Source of the DNA: Moniliella sp. 'wahieum'
Lineage: Eukaryota > Basidiomycota > Moniliellomycetes > Moniliellales > Moniliellaceae
Assembly: GCA_003971905.1 (NCBI GenBank)
Contig: RSEE01000004.1
Coordinates: forward strand, 186,001 to 250,000
DNA: 64,000 nt
Reading direction: 5' to 3'
Below the pieces are notes generated by a model. It did no database searches and was not told the DNA's origin. It saw only the letters and a list, made by a program, of their open reading frames with translations. Each line of letters opens with the position of its first letter. Positions within the stretch are counted from its first letter, which is position 1. Positions 1 to 11,079 of this stretch are shown piece after piece. The translations under genes and the position numbers were made by a program.

Positions 1-580
1 AAGGGTGCAGCCGAGGCCACGAGCGCTGCATCTGGGGTCGTGTCCGTGCAGGTGAGACTTTGGGGTCAAACTGCAAATCTCAGCCCATGCAACTGTCCTT
101 TCGGGGACAAAGGACACGGTGGATGGCATGGATACCAGGGTGGAAGAGACAAACAAGTCTTGTCTGGTACTTTGCTTCCGTGATGGTGGTCTTAGCCTTT
201 TGCGCGAGGACGATTCGACCATTGAGCCCGCGTTGGCCGCAACTCTTGCGGCACCTGAGATGACATTGAGCTGGCCGGCCCCCTGGGATAAAGGAACGCA
301 ATTGCCTCCGCCCTCGCGTTGTATCAAGAAGGACCCGGACGGTGACGGATGGATGGAAGAGATGCGGTTTCCCCTCCCCCGAATCGCTACCCTCACTGCT
401 AGTGAAGTTGCAATGCCCTTGGCCCAAATTATCCTCGGCCGCAACAGAATCGAGGTTCAAGTCGCAATCATGGCGCGGTGGAAGGGTGTGCTTGAAGACT
501 CTCCGGAAGTTCTTCCATCTTCAGTCGTGTGGCAGCCGGACACCTTTGGCGAAAAAAAGTGGGACCTGGGCAGCCCATGA
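1..580 (+). CDS. 3' part of an unrecognised protein gene cut by the window edge
   Basis: An open frame with protein-like composition runs through roughly 100-577 and ends at a TGA at 578-580. It holds a charged stretch followed by a segment with the residues LGRNRIEVQ near position 440. A possible 5' splice site (CAG/gtgaga) lies at 49-54, so the left edge may be an exon end. I recognise no domain. The next start codon on the same strand (600) is only 20 nt further on. Given the many frameshifts in this sequence, the stretch could therefore be the N-terminal part of the FHA gene that follows and not a separate gene. Confidence 0.3.
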
Positions 581-599
581 TGGATAACACACTCCATGC

Positions 600-1769
600 A
601 TGGCGGATGTTGGCGCTGTACAACTTCAATGGCTCTTCGACTGCAACAAATCGAGGGTGGTGTCAGGCCAACACGTGCGCTTGGACGTGACACCAGCGGC
701 GGTGAAGGCAACCGACCTAGGTTCAACTCATGGGACACACCTCGTCCATGGATACGATAGTACGACGCTCAATCCCAAGGATTCATCGGACTGGGAAACG
801 ATAAAGTCGGCGCGGATCGTGCTCGGACGCCATCGCAAGTCGCGTGAGGCGGAAACAGTACACCGCCGGGTGGAAGCTTCTGTATGTCTCCTCTTGGTCA
901 CTGAGTATGGCATATTGACTTGCTCTCCCACTATCATTTTTTATCACAGATTACATTTGATATGGAACCCGCTAAGGTGTTGCTCAATCTGCCCGCGAGC
1001 GGAAGTAGCATTGCCAGTACAAATGTCCGTCCGCACTTGCCCGACCGTCGTCGACGGATGCTTTGGCGTGACTGGGGCCGATCACGGCCGCGACTGCAGG
1101 TACTGGACGGTCCGTATGGGGCCGGGTGCCGCCTCCGCCGTTGTCCAACCGGGTACACATTGCTCAACCTGCGGCTTCTAGGCCCCTTAGTTTTCAGCAC
1201 TCGCCGCTGCGACCCTCAGTGTGGATGCCGTCCCGTGACGATAAGCGCATGAACCACGGCAAAGGATTCTTCCGCCGCTCATTACACGCCGCGACGATTC
1301 CGTGGCGAATATCATGGACCAGCAAACGGCCAACGCTGCGTCACCCATTCCAGGCCCAGCGCATTTGGATGAGATCAACTGTCTCTCACCTGATGAGGTG
1401 GTCCCGCCGGTCGACCCTCATCTGAACGGGAACCACGGTCCAGTTGCACCGCCCGAGGAACCTATTGAAGAAGCACCTGTGCCGGATGAGCAAGAGAATT
1501 TCTCTTTCGAACATCCTGAACAGCATGTGGACCAAGAGGCGGATGTGACACTTGTTGCTATTCCTACATCGCCGATGGCGAAAGAGGCTGGACCAAGCCT
1601 GAAGCGCAAGCGGGCATCCGAGCCTGAAGACATACAAGACCAGCAGCAGCAGGCGCCGCCTACAAAGCGCGTTATGCGGGAACGCGTACGCGACTTGTTG
1701 TTGGGCGGAATAGTGGGTGCTGTCGCCACTTTCACTTCGCTTGCAGCTTTGGGAGCTAGCTTGGAGTAA
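600..1769 (+). CDS. FHA-domain protein with C-terminal hydrophobic tail
   Basis: The core of a forkhead-associated phosphothreonine-binding domain is readable at about 650-840: a VSGQHVRL strand (family pattern S-R-x-H) followed by TDLGSTHGT (family pattern D-L-x-S-x-N-G-T). An intron is likely at about 881-948 (gtatgtct donor, ttatcacag acceptor). The next part is hard to read because the frame shifts. The last exon (about 1302-1769) is clear: an acidic, Pro/Glu-rich stretch, a basic KRKR cluster that could be a nuclear signal, then a final segment of about 20 small and hydrophobic residues (LLLGGIVGAVATFTSLAAL) that could anchor the protein by its tail. An FHA domain plus tail anchor recalls Far9/Far10/SLMAP-type proteins of STRIPAK complexes. 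The tail here is short and no coiled coil is visible, so that link is weak. Confidence 0.55.
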
Positions 1770-2339
1770 ATTGCCCAACTAGACTGCCTTACCTGGATTC
1801 ATGTTCATACGTGTTTTGCGTTTTGATACTTTTGGTACTATACTACGTCTCGCTTCGACTTCTCGCCCATCTTACTTTTTCATGCCTCTTCTCCCTTCTT
1901 CCCTTATCGGTTCTCATTTCTCTCTGCCTCCCTGCTCTACCCTGCGCACCGGATTAGCTACTGTTGATTTTCCTATGATCTCTCGCCGCCATATTGCCGC
2001 CAAGGGTCAAGTTGAAGTACCCCTCCTCCGCAAGAAGACGAGAGGGGGGGAGTGGTTGTTGGCCCGGAAATGTATGATTTTGACTTCCTCTAAACATCAT
2101 GCTGCTTTCAATCGGCATATAACAGTGGCAACGAATGCCCTCTATAAAAGTTCAGGTGGCAAGGCGTTCGCGAAATGGGCACCGTTAAGGTCACTACAAT
2201 GTGCTGAAAAGGAGTTTGTGGGTCTCTCGCCACTGTTCATAACGAGGTTCAAGCATCCACGACCGTAGATCTCGTTGCATGTTCTTCGGCTGGCGTGCTA
2301 GCTTTCCGGCCCCTCTAACATGGAACGGTTGCCGCTACG

Positions 2340-2700
2340 CGCCACGGGCTACGGAAGCCCTTAAAGCTTTTGATGCTTGATGCTTGAGGCTTCAGGCCTG
2401 AGGCAAGCCCCCCGAGGCCTGAGGCTCAGGCCTGAAGAACGCGTAGCGCGTAGCGCTTCCTTGCATACTGTGCGCATTCATATATTCTCACTACGTGCGC
2501 GTGAACGTTCACGCGTTCACGCCGTTCACGCGCTCTCAGATGTCAGATGTCAGATCTGTTCGATGATCTTAGATCTTAGATCTCACGTGCTCAGGCGTCC
2601 CAGCCATGCGGTGCGAGAGGGCCAGCATCATGCATCATGCATCATGCATCATGTGACATGGCGCGTCAGCGCGTCAGCGCTCAGCGCGCGAGTATAGCTG
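2340..2700. repeat. Array of TGA/TCA + self-complementary tetramer words
   Basis: Successive blocks change the tetramer but keep the trimer. There are TCAGGCCTGA at 2392-2401, TGAACGTTCA at 2502-2511, a TCAGATG/TCAGATC run at 2536-2558, TTAGATC repeats at 2568-2585, ATCATGC repeats at about 2625-2652 and TCAGCGC words at about 2666-2690. The period is 7 nt (8 in the GCGC block). Confidence 0.7.
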
Positions 2701-3838
2701 CCGTCGTTACCTGGTACATATTCATACCTCTCAGAGATCGCATCAATCTCAGATCTCGAAGGTTCAGTGCTTTGAGTACCAAACGTACCAACGCCGAGTA
2801 TAGTACTGAGTTGCTCAGGACGGATTTATACTGAGTCTTCTCACATCTGAGAACTACTCTCAGTGTACAGAGTACTGTGAGTTACTGAGAGAACTGGACT
2901 GGCATGCATTATCCGCCGGGGGAAGCAATGATGGGATGGCCACAGCGTTCGATTAGTATCCTCTTTCAATATTCCATGTCAAGTCAAAACAGAAGCTTCA
3001 ACCCTTGAAACCCTTCATGCTCTCAAGTTCAGCCTGGCCAATTCCAGGTATAGAGCTGATCGATGATCGATGTCGAGAGTATCGATCGATTATCAAAAGC
3101 GAGATCCAATTTCCAATGAAGGAACGCTACCAGCGTGAGTTTAGATGGCCGCAAACGTTTTAAGCTGTTACATGTTACGTGCTTTATATTGTCCAACGTC
3201 CAATCCCCTGTAACTAGGTAACTAGGTTGCTAGTTACTAGTTACTTAGTTTATACGTATAGGCCGCGAGTTGCTTTGTGTATGTGCCCCCTTCCACCCCC
3301 CAATGGGGAGTCTACTCTGCGATTTATCGATTATCGCACTCACTGATCCGGAGGACGGGATTCAATTTATCAATGCGGCACCCTTACCCACACACTCAAG
3401 AGTGCCCCCTTTGTGTTTTCGACATCCATGATGCATGAGGCGGCGAGTGAGTATGCATGAGTGTCTGTGGGCACGTATATGGTGTACGAGAAGGGCCTAG
3501 GAGCTTGGCCGTTTGCCGATGCTCGCATGTTGCCCTCTCGCATGGGCATGCTCGCTCTATGTCTCTGCAATGCATATGGTTCCCGGTTATCGAGGTAATG
3601 ATCATCCTCTTGAAGCGCTGAGCTTCAGCAGCCTGAATGCTTTTTGATGGGGCAATGCACGATACCTGTCTAACCTCTCCATGAGCCATGAGCCTATGAG
3701 CTCCATAACTTGCGGAGGGAGGAGAATGGAGGATGTGTGTGACGCCACACTGGTGTAGTGGTGCAGCTGGCCCAAGTCCGGAACCTTCTGGTTCGTTCCG
3801 TATAATATTCCTTCCTGGCGGGCAGGAAAATATTATCA

Positions 3839-4166
3839 AGAGCCGTTTTTCCCCCTGGTTTTGACGACGCGAGGATACTACGGCACCAAGACGATGGGCA
3901 AGTTGTTTGCGCATTGGAAGGAGTTGGCTACTAAGTCTCAGTGAAAATGGTTCCTCGCTCGGATGTCAACCACGTTCCTCCGTGTCCACACGCGCTTCCT
4001 AGGGTACGGGACCGGATGGCGTGAGCCGGAGGGTCCTGACATCCTGGCGATCCCCCTGGTTCCTTGACCTTAGTGGCGCCCCCAAGTAACCCCCGCAACA
4101 TGAACGGTTAGGTTTAGACGTAGCGTTCCCCCTATCCCAGCCTTAAGCTCTGCCAATGAATGGACG
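3839..4166 (+). repeat. Dispersed repeat, copy A
   Basis: About 330 bp that recur in the same orientation at 8121-8461, with scattered substitutions and small indels. Shared blocks include the starting agagccgtt, ggttttgacgacgcgagga, aatggttcctcgctc, ggagggtcctga-atcctggcgat and cagccttgagctctg-like words. No open frame is conserved between the copies and no terminal inverted repeats or target duplications are obvious. It may be a solo LTR, a non-autonomous element or a plain segmental duplication. Confidence 0.65.
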
Positions 4167-4556
4167 TGGTCTAGCCTCCGTAGCTCATGTGCAATGCAAT
4201 ACACTACCAACTGTCTGCTCTCTGGTCTGTAACAATATGGTTATAAGGAGAGGTACGGGAGCTTTGAGAAGGGTAGGGCCTTATACAGCCGAGGGAACCG
4301 CGGAGCCGAGGGAGCTTCCCGGCGGGTAAGAGGGGTGATGCAGATGCCTATCCCACGCAGGAAGGGCGTGATTGGGGCATTGCCCCAACATGGCTTTTCA
4401 TTTTTGCATCTCCTCGCTGTTTCCTTCCGACAGAGGATCCAAAGGAGCAGAACCTGCTTGTGCTACGCGTTAAGCCATAACGCGTAACGCGGAACGTTTA
4501 ACGCTTAGGCTAAGCGCTAACATGTAACAGACATCCGGTGATCGGATCCGCTTTCC

Positions 4557-4581
4557 CTAGTAACTAGTAACTAGTAACAGG
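4557..4581. repeat. Tandem TAACTAG heptamers
   Basis: Three head-to-tail copies of a 7-nt word with a CTAG core, running on into GTGACC, GTGACGC and TGATGCA words up to about 4617. Confidence 0.7.
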
Positions 4582-5017
4582 TGACCAGTGACGCGGTGAC
4601 GCCTGATGCATGATGCAGACGCGGGACTAGTGACCCTAGTGACCAGTGAGTGACTTGCGATGTGTGGCCCCACGTGGTCGGGACCGCGGGACCGGCGATA
4701 AATTCACGATTTGATCGACGAGAAGCTGAGGCGCAGAGGCTGCCGGGCAAGGCCAACCCTTCATGGCGTGGAGCCAGACATTTGATTGGTCCGAATTGTG
4801 TTCCGGACATTTGAGATGTTGTGGCTTGACGTAGTGGGCCAGAGTGGACCAGGTGAGGGCGTTGCGGAATTTGCCTCCTCTGGCAAGTACCAAGTTAGCG
4901 GGTAGCATCAATGTCAAAGAGCGTTGGCCCAATGCGCTACCGATGTTTGGCGCCTACGTATGGGCCAGAGCCCCCACGGTGATGCGTGCGAGCTCTGTCT
5001 GTCATCCGTGTCGCCGT

Positions 5018-5170
5018 GTCACCGGTCACCGGTCACCTGTCACCAAGTACACAGACCGGGACAGCACCCAGAACATAAACCACGTGGTACAATATAACCC
5101 AAAGTAACCGGTGACTACTGAGTACTGAGTACGAGTACTGATTAAATTACTGATTAATGATTAAGGCCTT
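5018..5170. repeat. Mixed heptamer arrays (CCGG, GTAC, TTAA cores)
   Basis: GTCACCG words repeat at 7-nt spacing from 5018 to about 5044. They are followed by TGAGTAC words at 5119-5140 and TGATTAA words at 5151-5165. The switch of the self-complementary core while the flanking trinucleotide is kept is clear here. Confidence 0.7.
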
Positions 5171-5520
5171 AGGTCGATTAAGCTTCAGCTTTAAGGATTA
5201 ACGATTCGTGACGCGTGACGCGTGTTTCGGGACAAGCAGGGTGCGTCAGGCGTGACGCATGGCTGGTCTCAGATGTGGTTCACCCGGTGAGCGCTCAGCC
5301 TGAGCGCTGAGCTCAGGCGGAACGGTTACATGCAAGTCATGCACTGCAGATGCATCATGCATTATGCATCACCTGCATCACACATCCTACGCCCCATGCA
5401 TTCTCCACACCATACCCAACATGCATCACACATCAGCCGCCCCAACCTATCTGACCGCAACGCTGGGCCTCCGTCGCCACGGATGGAGCTGAGGAAGGGA
5501 GCAGATGGTAGGGCCAGCCA

Positions 5521-5564
5521 TCAGGCCTCAGGCCTGACCTCAGGCCTCAGGCCCAGGCCTCAGG
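5521..5564. repeat. TCAGGCC word array
   Basis: Five TCAGGCC or CAGGCCT words at 7-10 nt spacing, lying just upstream of the zinc-finger gene. One inversion within the block creates a TCAGGCCTGA palindrome. Confidence 0.65.
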
Positions 5565-5675
5565 AGTGCCGCGGCTGGGCCCCTCATCTTCTGTGGGCAA
5601 CTCGAGGCGATCGATGGGCATGGTTGTCTGGTTATAATCCGGCCATTCTGCTTCCAGCAGCGTTCGCACCCAACT

Positions 5676-7620
5676 TTGGCCCTTCACTTCTGTCAGCTGC
5701 GGCCAGCATGCAAGCCCAGGCCTACCCGGCGCCCTGCGCCCGCGCAACCACTTCCGCTCCCCCAGCGACAGCGATCCAAGCGGCCCTCCTACTCCCTCCG
5801 ACCACACCACGCCCTTCTACCTGCAGCGCAAGCCCCTCGTTCAGTCCAGCGATGCCCAGCCTGGTCGCGTTCTTATGCCCCAGACGCTATTGCGTTTCGC
5901 GGAAAGAGCCCTGACGAGCAGCAAATTGAACACCTGCGCACTATGCTCGCCCACATTGCTCCTGACGGTACGTGTCCCTATGACCCTTACCCGGTCACGC
6001 CTTTACAAAATTCTGACAACGTCCGCCTTCTGCCCATAGGCCACCAAGCGACGTCATACAATTATTACCCAAACGACCCCACGGACGTAACCGTGCCGGG
6101 TACGAACGCCGCGAGTGGAAGTTACGCCAGCCGCAACGCGTCTACGCCCTCGGTCGAGGCGTGCAACGCTGATGTCGAGGTCATCGAGACACTAGACGAG
6201 CGGGCAGCGGGCAAACCTCTGGTGCTGACTCCCATCAGCTCGTCCATCATGGGCGACGGAAGCGATGCCAAAGTTGTTTCCAACCTTTCTGCCGTCGATG
6301 TACAGTTCCTCGTGTCCAACCAAGAGCCCATCCCGCCCTCGTCGGAGGAGTTACGTGACCGGATTGTTAAGCAGCATCGGTTCCTCAGTCAGCGCATCGA
6401 GCCTGGTGCTAAGGCACGCAGCCGCACGAGAACCCACCTGCCGTTGACAAGGCCATCCGGGCTCGATTCAAGCCTATTGGCCCCGAAGAGGAGCAAGCCC
6501 GCCTCGCCGCCCTCCAGGTGCAAGTTGACAGCGTGATGGAACAGAGCGTTGTGCGTGGCGTCGTTGTCCTCGAGAAGCGGGAGGCTGTGTGGAAGCCGTT
6601 GGGCTCTGAGCCACCTGCTGACCGGGTGGGTATGGTAGAGACGGTGGAGCGAGCACCTGCTCTACCTTCTGCCTGGCTTTTGCCTCTGGATGCTACTTCG
6701 CACATTGCCACCGGCAAAGCCAAGAGCAAGAAGACGTTCCGTTTGCCGGAGTTTGAGGCCATGGCCGGTTGCTCTTCGTGCAACGCCAAGGGAAAGACCA
6801 TGTGCCCTCTTTGCAAGGATGCGGAGCCGGATGAATGTTTCTGGTGCGAGGGCACCGGCATCCGGAAGCGCAAGACGTGCGACAACTGCCACGGTCGCAA
6901 GATCCACGCTTGCCTAAGGTGCGACGCGCGGGGTACGATCGATTGCAACGAGTGTGGTGGTAATGGCCAAGTGTATGTGGGTGCGTTTGTCGACGTCAAG
7001 TTCCGCACCATCTCTCTTCCTCCCATTGCGGTCAAGGACTTGGTTTGCCCTGGTACCGGTCGGCCCCCGGTCACAGCCGAGGAGGTGGCCGAATGCTCTA
7101 AGCTGAAGATGGCCCAGACGATTTCCGAACTGTCCCGCGTCCAAGCTACCAAGGGATCGCCCTCGGTACCGGTATTGGCTCGCTGCGTGTGGCACAAGAG
7201 TGTTAAGCGCATTGTCTCGGTCACCCGCCCGGCTACCGTCGAGATGCCGGGACAGAAGAAGTTGGGTTTGAGGCACAAAGCGCATCAAGTGGTTGTGGAG
7301 GGAGATACCCACCGCTTCCTTGTCCCCAGCGACAAGACAGCTCCGATCGTTGAGATCACAGCCACGGCAGCCGCTGCTGCTGTTGCTGCCAATTCTCGGC
7401 CCGGCCCCTATTCCAGTAGTAGTATCTACATGGGTGATACTACGCCTTCTACTTATTCGACGGTGCCCACTCCGTCCACCTCCGTGGCCCACTTGCAAGC
7501 GCTGGGCGCCAGGCCGATGTTGTGCCTTCCGTTCCCGCCGTTCCAGATGCCTACACATCCCTTGAGGTGGGGAGTTACGTTCCGGCCCCCACTTCAACTG
7601 CGACAGTACAGGCCTATTAA
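5676..7620 (+). CDS. DnaJ-type CxxC zinc-finger protein (SSUH2-like)
   Basis: The diagnostic part is a cysteine-rich module at about 6766-6975 with repeated CxxC(xGxG) units: GCSSCNAKG, CPLCKD, CFWCEGTG, CDNCHGR, CLRC and CNECGGNG. This is the zinc-binding fold of DnaJ type I chaperones, but no J domain is present, as in SSUH2-like proteins. Upstream is a Ser/Thr/Pro-containing region. Downstream is a basic, Val-rich region and an Ala/Ser/Thr-rich tail. A 72-nt intron is likely at 5968-6039 (gtacgtg..cccatag). The frame shifts near 6410-6440. A second shift near 7500 gives a C-terminus ending ..TVQAY at 7618-7620; without it the frame would stay open to 7702. The start is uncertain because the N-terminus is also split between frames (another ATG at 5708). 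The substrate is unknown. Confidence 0.7.
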
Positions 7621-8120
7621 GCCAATTACTGTTGCTGTGGTACCCCTGCTGCGCTCACATACGCACAAATGGGGCCACGCCATTTGCATAATGTTTCGTT
7701 AATTTCTTCTCATTTTCAGTCGCACACTTTGCTGCATCATTAATTCTATGTTCTCTTCCCTTTCTTTCACTCCAATTGTTGCCATTCCCGTATAGTGCTT
7801 ATTGCAGTACCTTCCCCCACATCATCTCTTTGTGCATACCCACATTTGCAAACCTCCTTTCATCCTAGCCTATAGTCCATCTTATTAACAGAGCGCACCG
7901 ACTAGCCTACCGCGTCATGGGGCCCGGAGCACTGGGAGGACCAGGAATGGAAGTGGACCACACGCTACGAGACAGGGAACGCAGGAGGCGCAGAGCGCGT
8001 ACCGGAGAGTGGTGCACGAGAGCACCGCGACGCCTTTGGAACGCCGGGAGAAGGAGCTCTGCTTCGGCTGCTGGAACAAGCAGAATGCGAGAAGAACGCC
8101 AAGTACCACGGACGCACCCA

Positions 8121-8461
8121 AGAGCCGTTTCCCCCTTGGTTTTGACGACGCGAGGATACTAGCACCAAGACAACGGGCAAGATGCTTGGGCATTGGCAGG
8201 ATTTGACTACTGATTAGTGACTCTCAATGGAAATGGTTCCTCGCTCTCGGATGTCTATACCACGTTCATCCGTATCCACACGTGCTACCTCGGTATGGGG
8301 ACGGATGGAGTGCACCAGAGGGTCCTGATATCCTGGCGATTCCTCTGGTTCCTTAAGCGGTGTTGACGCTATACTAAGCAGCACACGCAAGATGAACGGG
8401 TCGGTTTATAGGCGTATAGCGTTTCCCTGTCCCAGCCTTGAGCTCTGTCAATGATACGGAT
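8121..8461 (+). repeat. Dispersed repeat, copy B
   Basis: Diverged direct copy of 3839-4166, about 4.3 kb downstream. The similarity begins sharply at agagccgtt and ends near the cagccttgagctctgtcaat block. Confidence 0.65.
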
Positions 8462-8479
8462 GCAATATAGAGATAGTTG

Positions 8480-8529
8480 GTGTTGATCGATGATCATCCA
8501 TTCCTTTATTGCCGATCATCGATCAACAC
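8480..8529. repeat. Perfect 16-bp inverted repeat
   Basis: The left arm GTGTTGATCGATGATC (8480-8495) is the exact reverse complement of 8514-8529, with an 18-nt spacer. The arms include the TGATCGA word used in the arrays. It lies directly after dispersed repeat copy B. Confidence 0.8.
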
Positions 8530-11079
8530 ACGTAATACACATGTGAGACGCGTTTGATGAGCTGGATGCTGGGTTTGCTCCTGGCTGTTTTTCTTTCTCT
8601 CCCCACAGAGCATGAAACTTCTTCTTCACCAATAACTACATTTTGTCTCCGTATGTGTGTGTCTCTGTGTGCTTTTGTTTGGGAGACCAGATAGCAATCG
8701 GTTCCCGTATTACCCAGTACTAAACGACAGTGCTCGGTATACTCACGGTTAAATAGTCAAAACACACGACAGTGAACTCATGTGCCTCGGCAGTGACTGT
8801 CACACATGTCACAGTCGAGGCTAAGGCGAGGGAGACCAGAAGCGGGACTAGGCCATGGGGTGTAGCAATCGTTCGTGGGGAAGAAGCAAGAACAGAGGAC
8901 ATGGTGCGAAGTGGAAGTAACAGGGAAGGAGCGAGATGCTCGAGACGAAGAAATCGGAAATGGGAGCGAGATCAGCCAAACGATGACAGTGATCGACGTA
9001 CTGTTTTGTTCATTTTTAATTGCATGTGGCAGCTCGCGATTGTGCACATAAAAAATGGAGACTGTAACAGTCGCGGGCGATGCGAGTGGGGCCAAGTACC
9101 AAGAGAAGCAAATGATGCACTGCTAGGGGAAAGGAGAACCGGATCGGCGAAGAGCGGTGAGAAAAATTTACCTGGTTATAGCCAAGGGGACCGTGGCAGA
9201 GAGAGTAAATTAAATACCTGCTTCCTTCTTGAAAAGGAATGTCTGAATCCTCCTGCACGGTAACCGGTAAGGCCTAAGGCGTGACATATGCAAGGAATGC
9301 CCCGAATCCCCAATGGAGCTTGGGATACGATACCAATGTCACTATCCCACAGTGTGTGATGTGCCACAAGTCGGCCAGAACGTCTCGCCAAGGCCTGCTG
9401 TTGGCCAGGCAAAACGCTTCTTGTATATTACGTCTATTTTATCATGTCTCACAAAATGACGATCTCTCTTGTGTCTGACACAGCTTCATGGCGGTTTTAT
9501 AGCTGCACTCACGTCACGCGTCACTGTCTGGTCTTCTCGCAATGGGTCTCAGCTCAGCCTCCGTTACATGTTACATATCGATTGATGCTTTGACCACACC
9601 GATAGAGTCGGAAATGAAGGAGGCCAAAAAGTTGGGCTCCGGAAGTGTGTGTAGAATGCCCGGAGGAAAGGACTGCTGGCACGGGGCGGACCCGCCAGGG
9701 CCTCGCTGGGGTTTGTGGTGTAAAATCCCTTAGGAGACGGTAGGTCGACTCACGGTAGTTTCGGGCTCGGCTAGTTATAGTGGATCCGAGCGGAGCTAGG
9801 GAACGAGAGGCAATTGGGTGCGAAGCTGAAGGGCTACTGCACATGTGGGGAGGCTGCGTGTTCTCCGACTTCGGCCGTAGTAGTAACACACGTGTCTGAA
9901 GCCTCCGGAACTGAGGGATGGGTAGTCGGAGGCAGTACGGGTCAAACACTGCCTGAGCTGAGACTGGACAGGGACGGCTGTCCGCGTCGCTGGAACGGAA
10001 CCCACGCGAGGAGCTGTTGCTACGGGGAATCTACGCAGCTGAAGGATGGCTCGGGCGACTGGACGGATGGAGAGCTGGAGGACGAGGGCGGAAGAGGAGA
10101 TGGGAGCTAAGTGGAAAGGAGGCTGCCTGTACTGAATCAATTGGCTGGAAAACGTGCAGGAACTGGACAAGGTAGGTGGGAAGGGACGAGAATGGAAGGT
10201 GAAGGAAATGAGCCCCACCTACCAGAGGTACAGGCTAGACCAAAACGGAAAACGGAGACACAATAGGGGGTGTAGAATAAAGGAAGGCAAGTTAAAAGAG
10301 GGATTGGAAAGGAAATAAGTATTAAGTGGTGACGAGGCGACAGTCGTCGCAATGATAGTGAAAGCTTGGTGTCCTTATTTAGGCCATCTGACTGTCCCCT
10401 CGGGCCACCGTACCTCATTTAACTAACCATCATTATCACACCAGTGGGTTGGACGTCGGAACGCGCTCCACTGGGCATGTACAGAGCAGCAGGCCTTCGC
10501 TTGGCTCGGAACATCTCGGCTCCAACGCAGCCCCTAAAACAGCTTCCAAGCGCGAGCTGTGTGAGCAGGCGCGGATTGCGAAAACGGCAACCATTAATCG
10601 CCAGTTTTGCACAGGCCAGCGAGATCGTCCGCTGTCTCGCCATCGGCCGGCAATCGATAATCCGATCAACGTACGGCCTAACCCATCGTTAAAGTTATTG
10701 TCTGTCGACATTCCAGTGTGTTAGTACTATGTATGCGACAGTGCACCGTGTTGAGCTGGGTGGTTGGACGAGGTACACAGCAAACTATTCAAGGCTGTCG
10801 CTGCTGGACACAGCAAACGAGAGATGTGCGAATGACTACATCCGACAAAACCGTTTCAGGGGACTGAACAGATGCATACAGGGGAGAGACGGCGAAGGAA
10901 AGGGCATGAGCAAAGAACCGGATGAAGAGAGAGACGAAGGAGGTACCAGCCAATAGGCCAGACCTACAGGATAGGACAAGAGGGCCCGGTAGCGAGAGAT
11001 ACAAAAGGGCGAGAGGATCCAGCTTCACAAAAGGGGGGGAGACAGGAAGGAGCGTATCCAGTCTGCGCCGTATGAGTGC

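Larger units (their letters stand above)
1770..5675. other. 3.9-kb gene-free intergenic region rich in short-word arrays
   Basis: No convincing coding sequence is seen; the open frames are short and have no recognisable domains. The region contains dense arrays of palindromic short words (2340-2700, 4557-4620, 5018-5170, 5210-5350, 5521-5564) and copy A of a dispersed repeat (3839-4166). It separates two genes that are both on the plus strand. Confidence 0.6.
7621..11079. other. 3.4-kb region without a recognisable gene
   Basis: It contains copy B of the dispersed repeat (8121-8461) and a strong inverted repeat (8480-8529). The longest open frame (8772-9263, plus strand) shows no domain, no conserved composition and no intron signals that extend it. 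I see nothing I can support as a gene. Confidence 0.5.

Noticed and set aside
600-1200. Identification of the FHA gene as NBS1/Xrs2
   Set aside because: The spacing before the S-x-x-H strand is too short, no BRCT domain is readable and the C-terminal hydrophobic tail does not fit.
8772-9263. Plus-strand frame of 163 codons in a gene-poor region
   Set aside because: No recognisable motif, membrane segment or intron signal, and nothing supports it beyond length.
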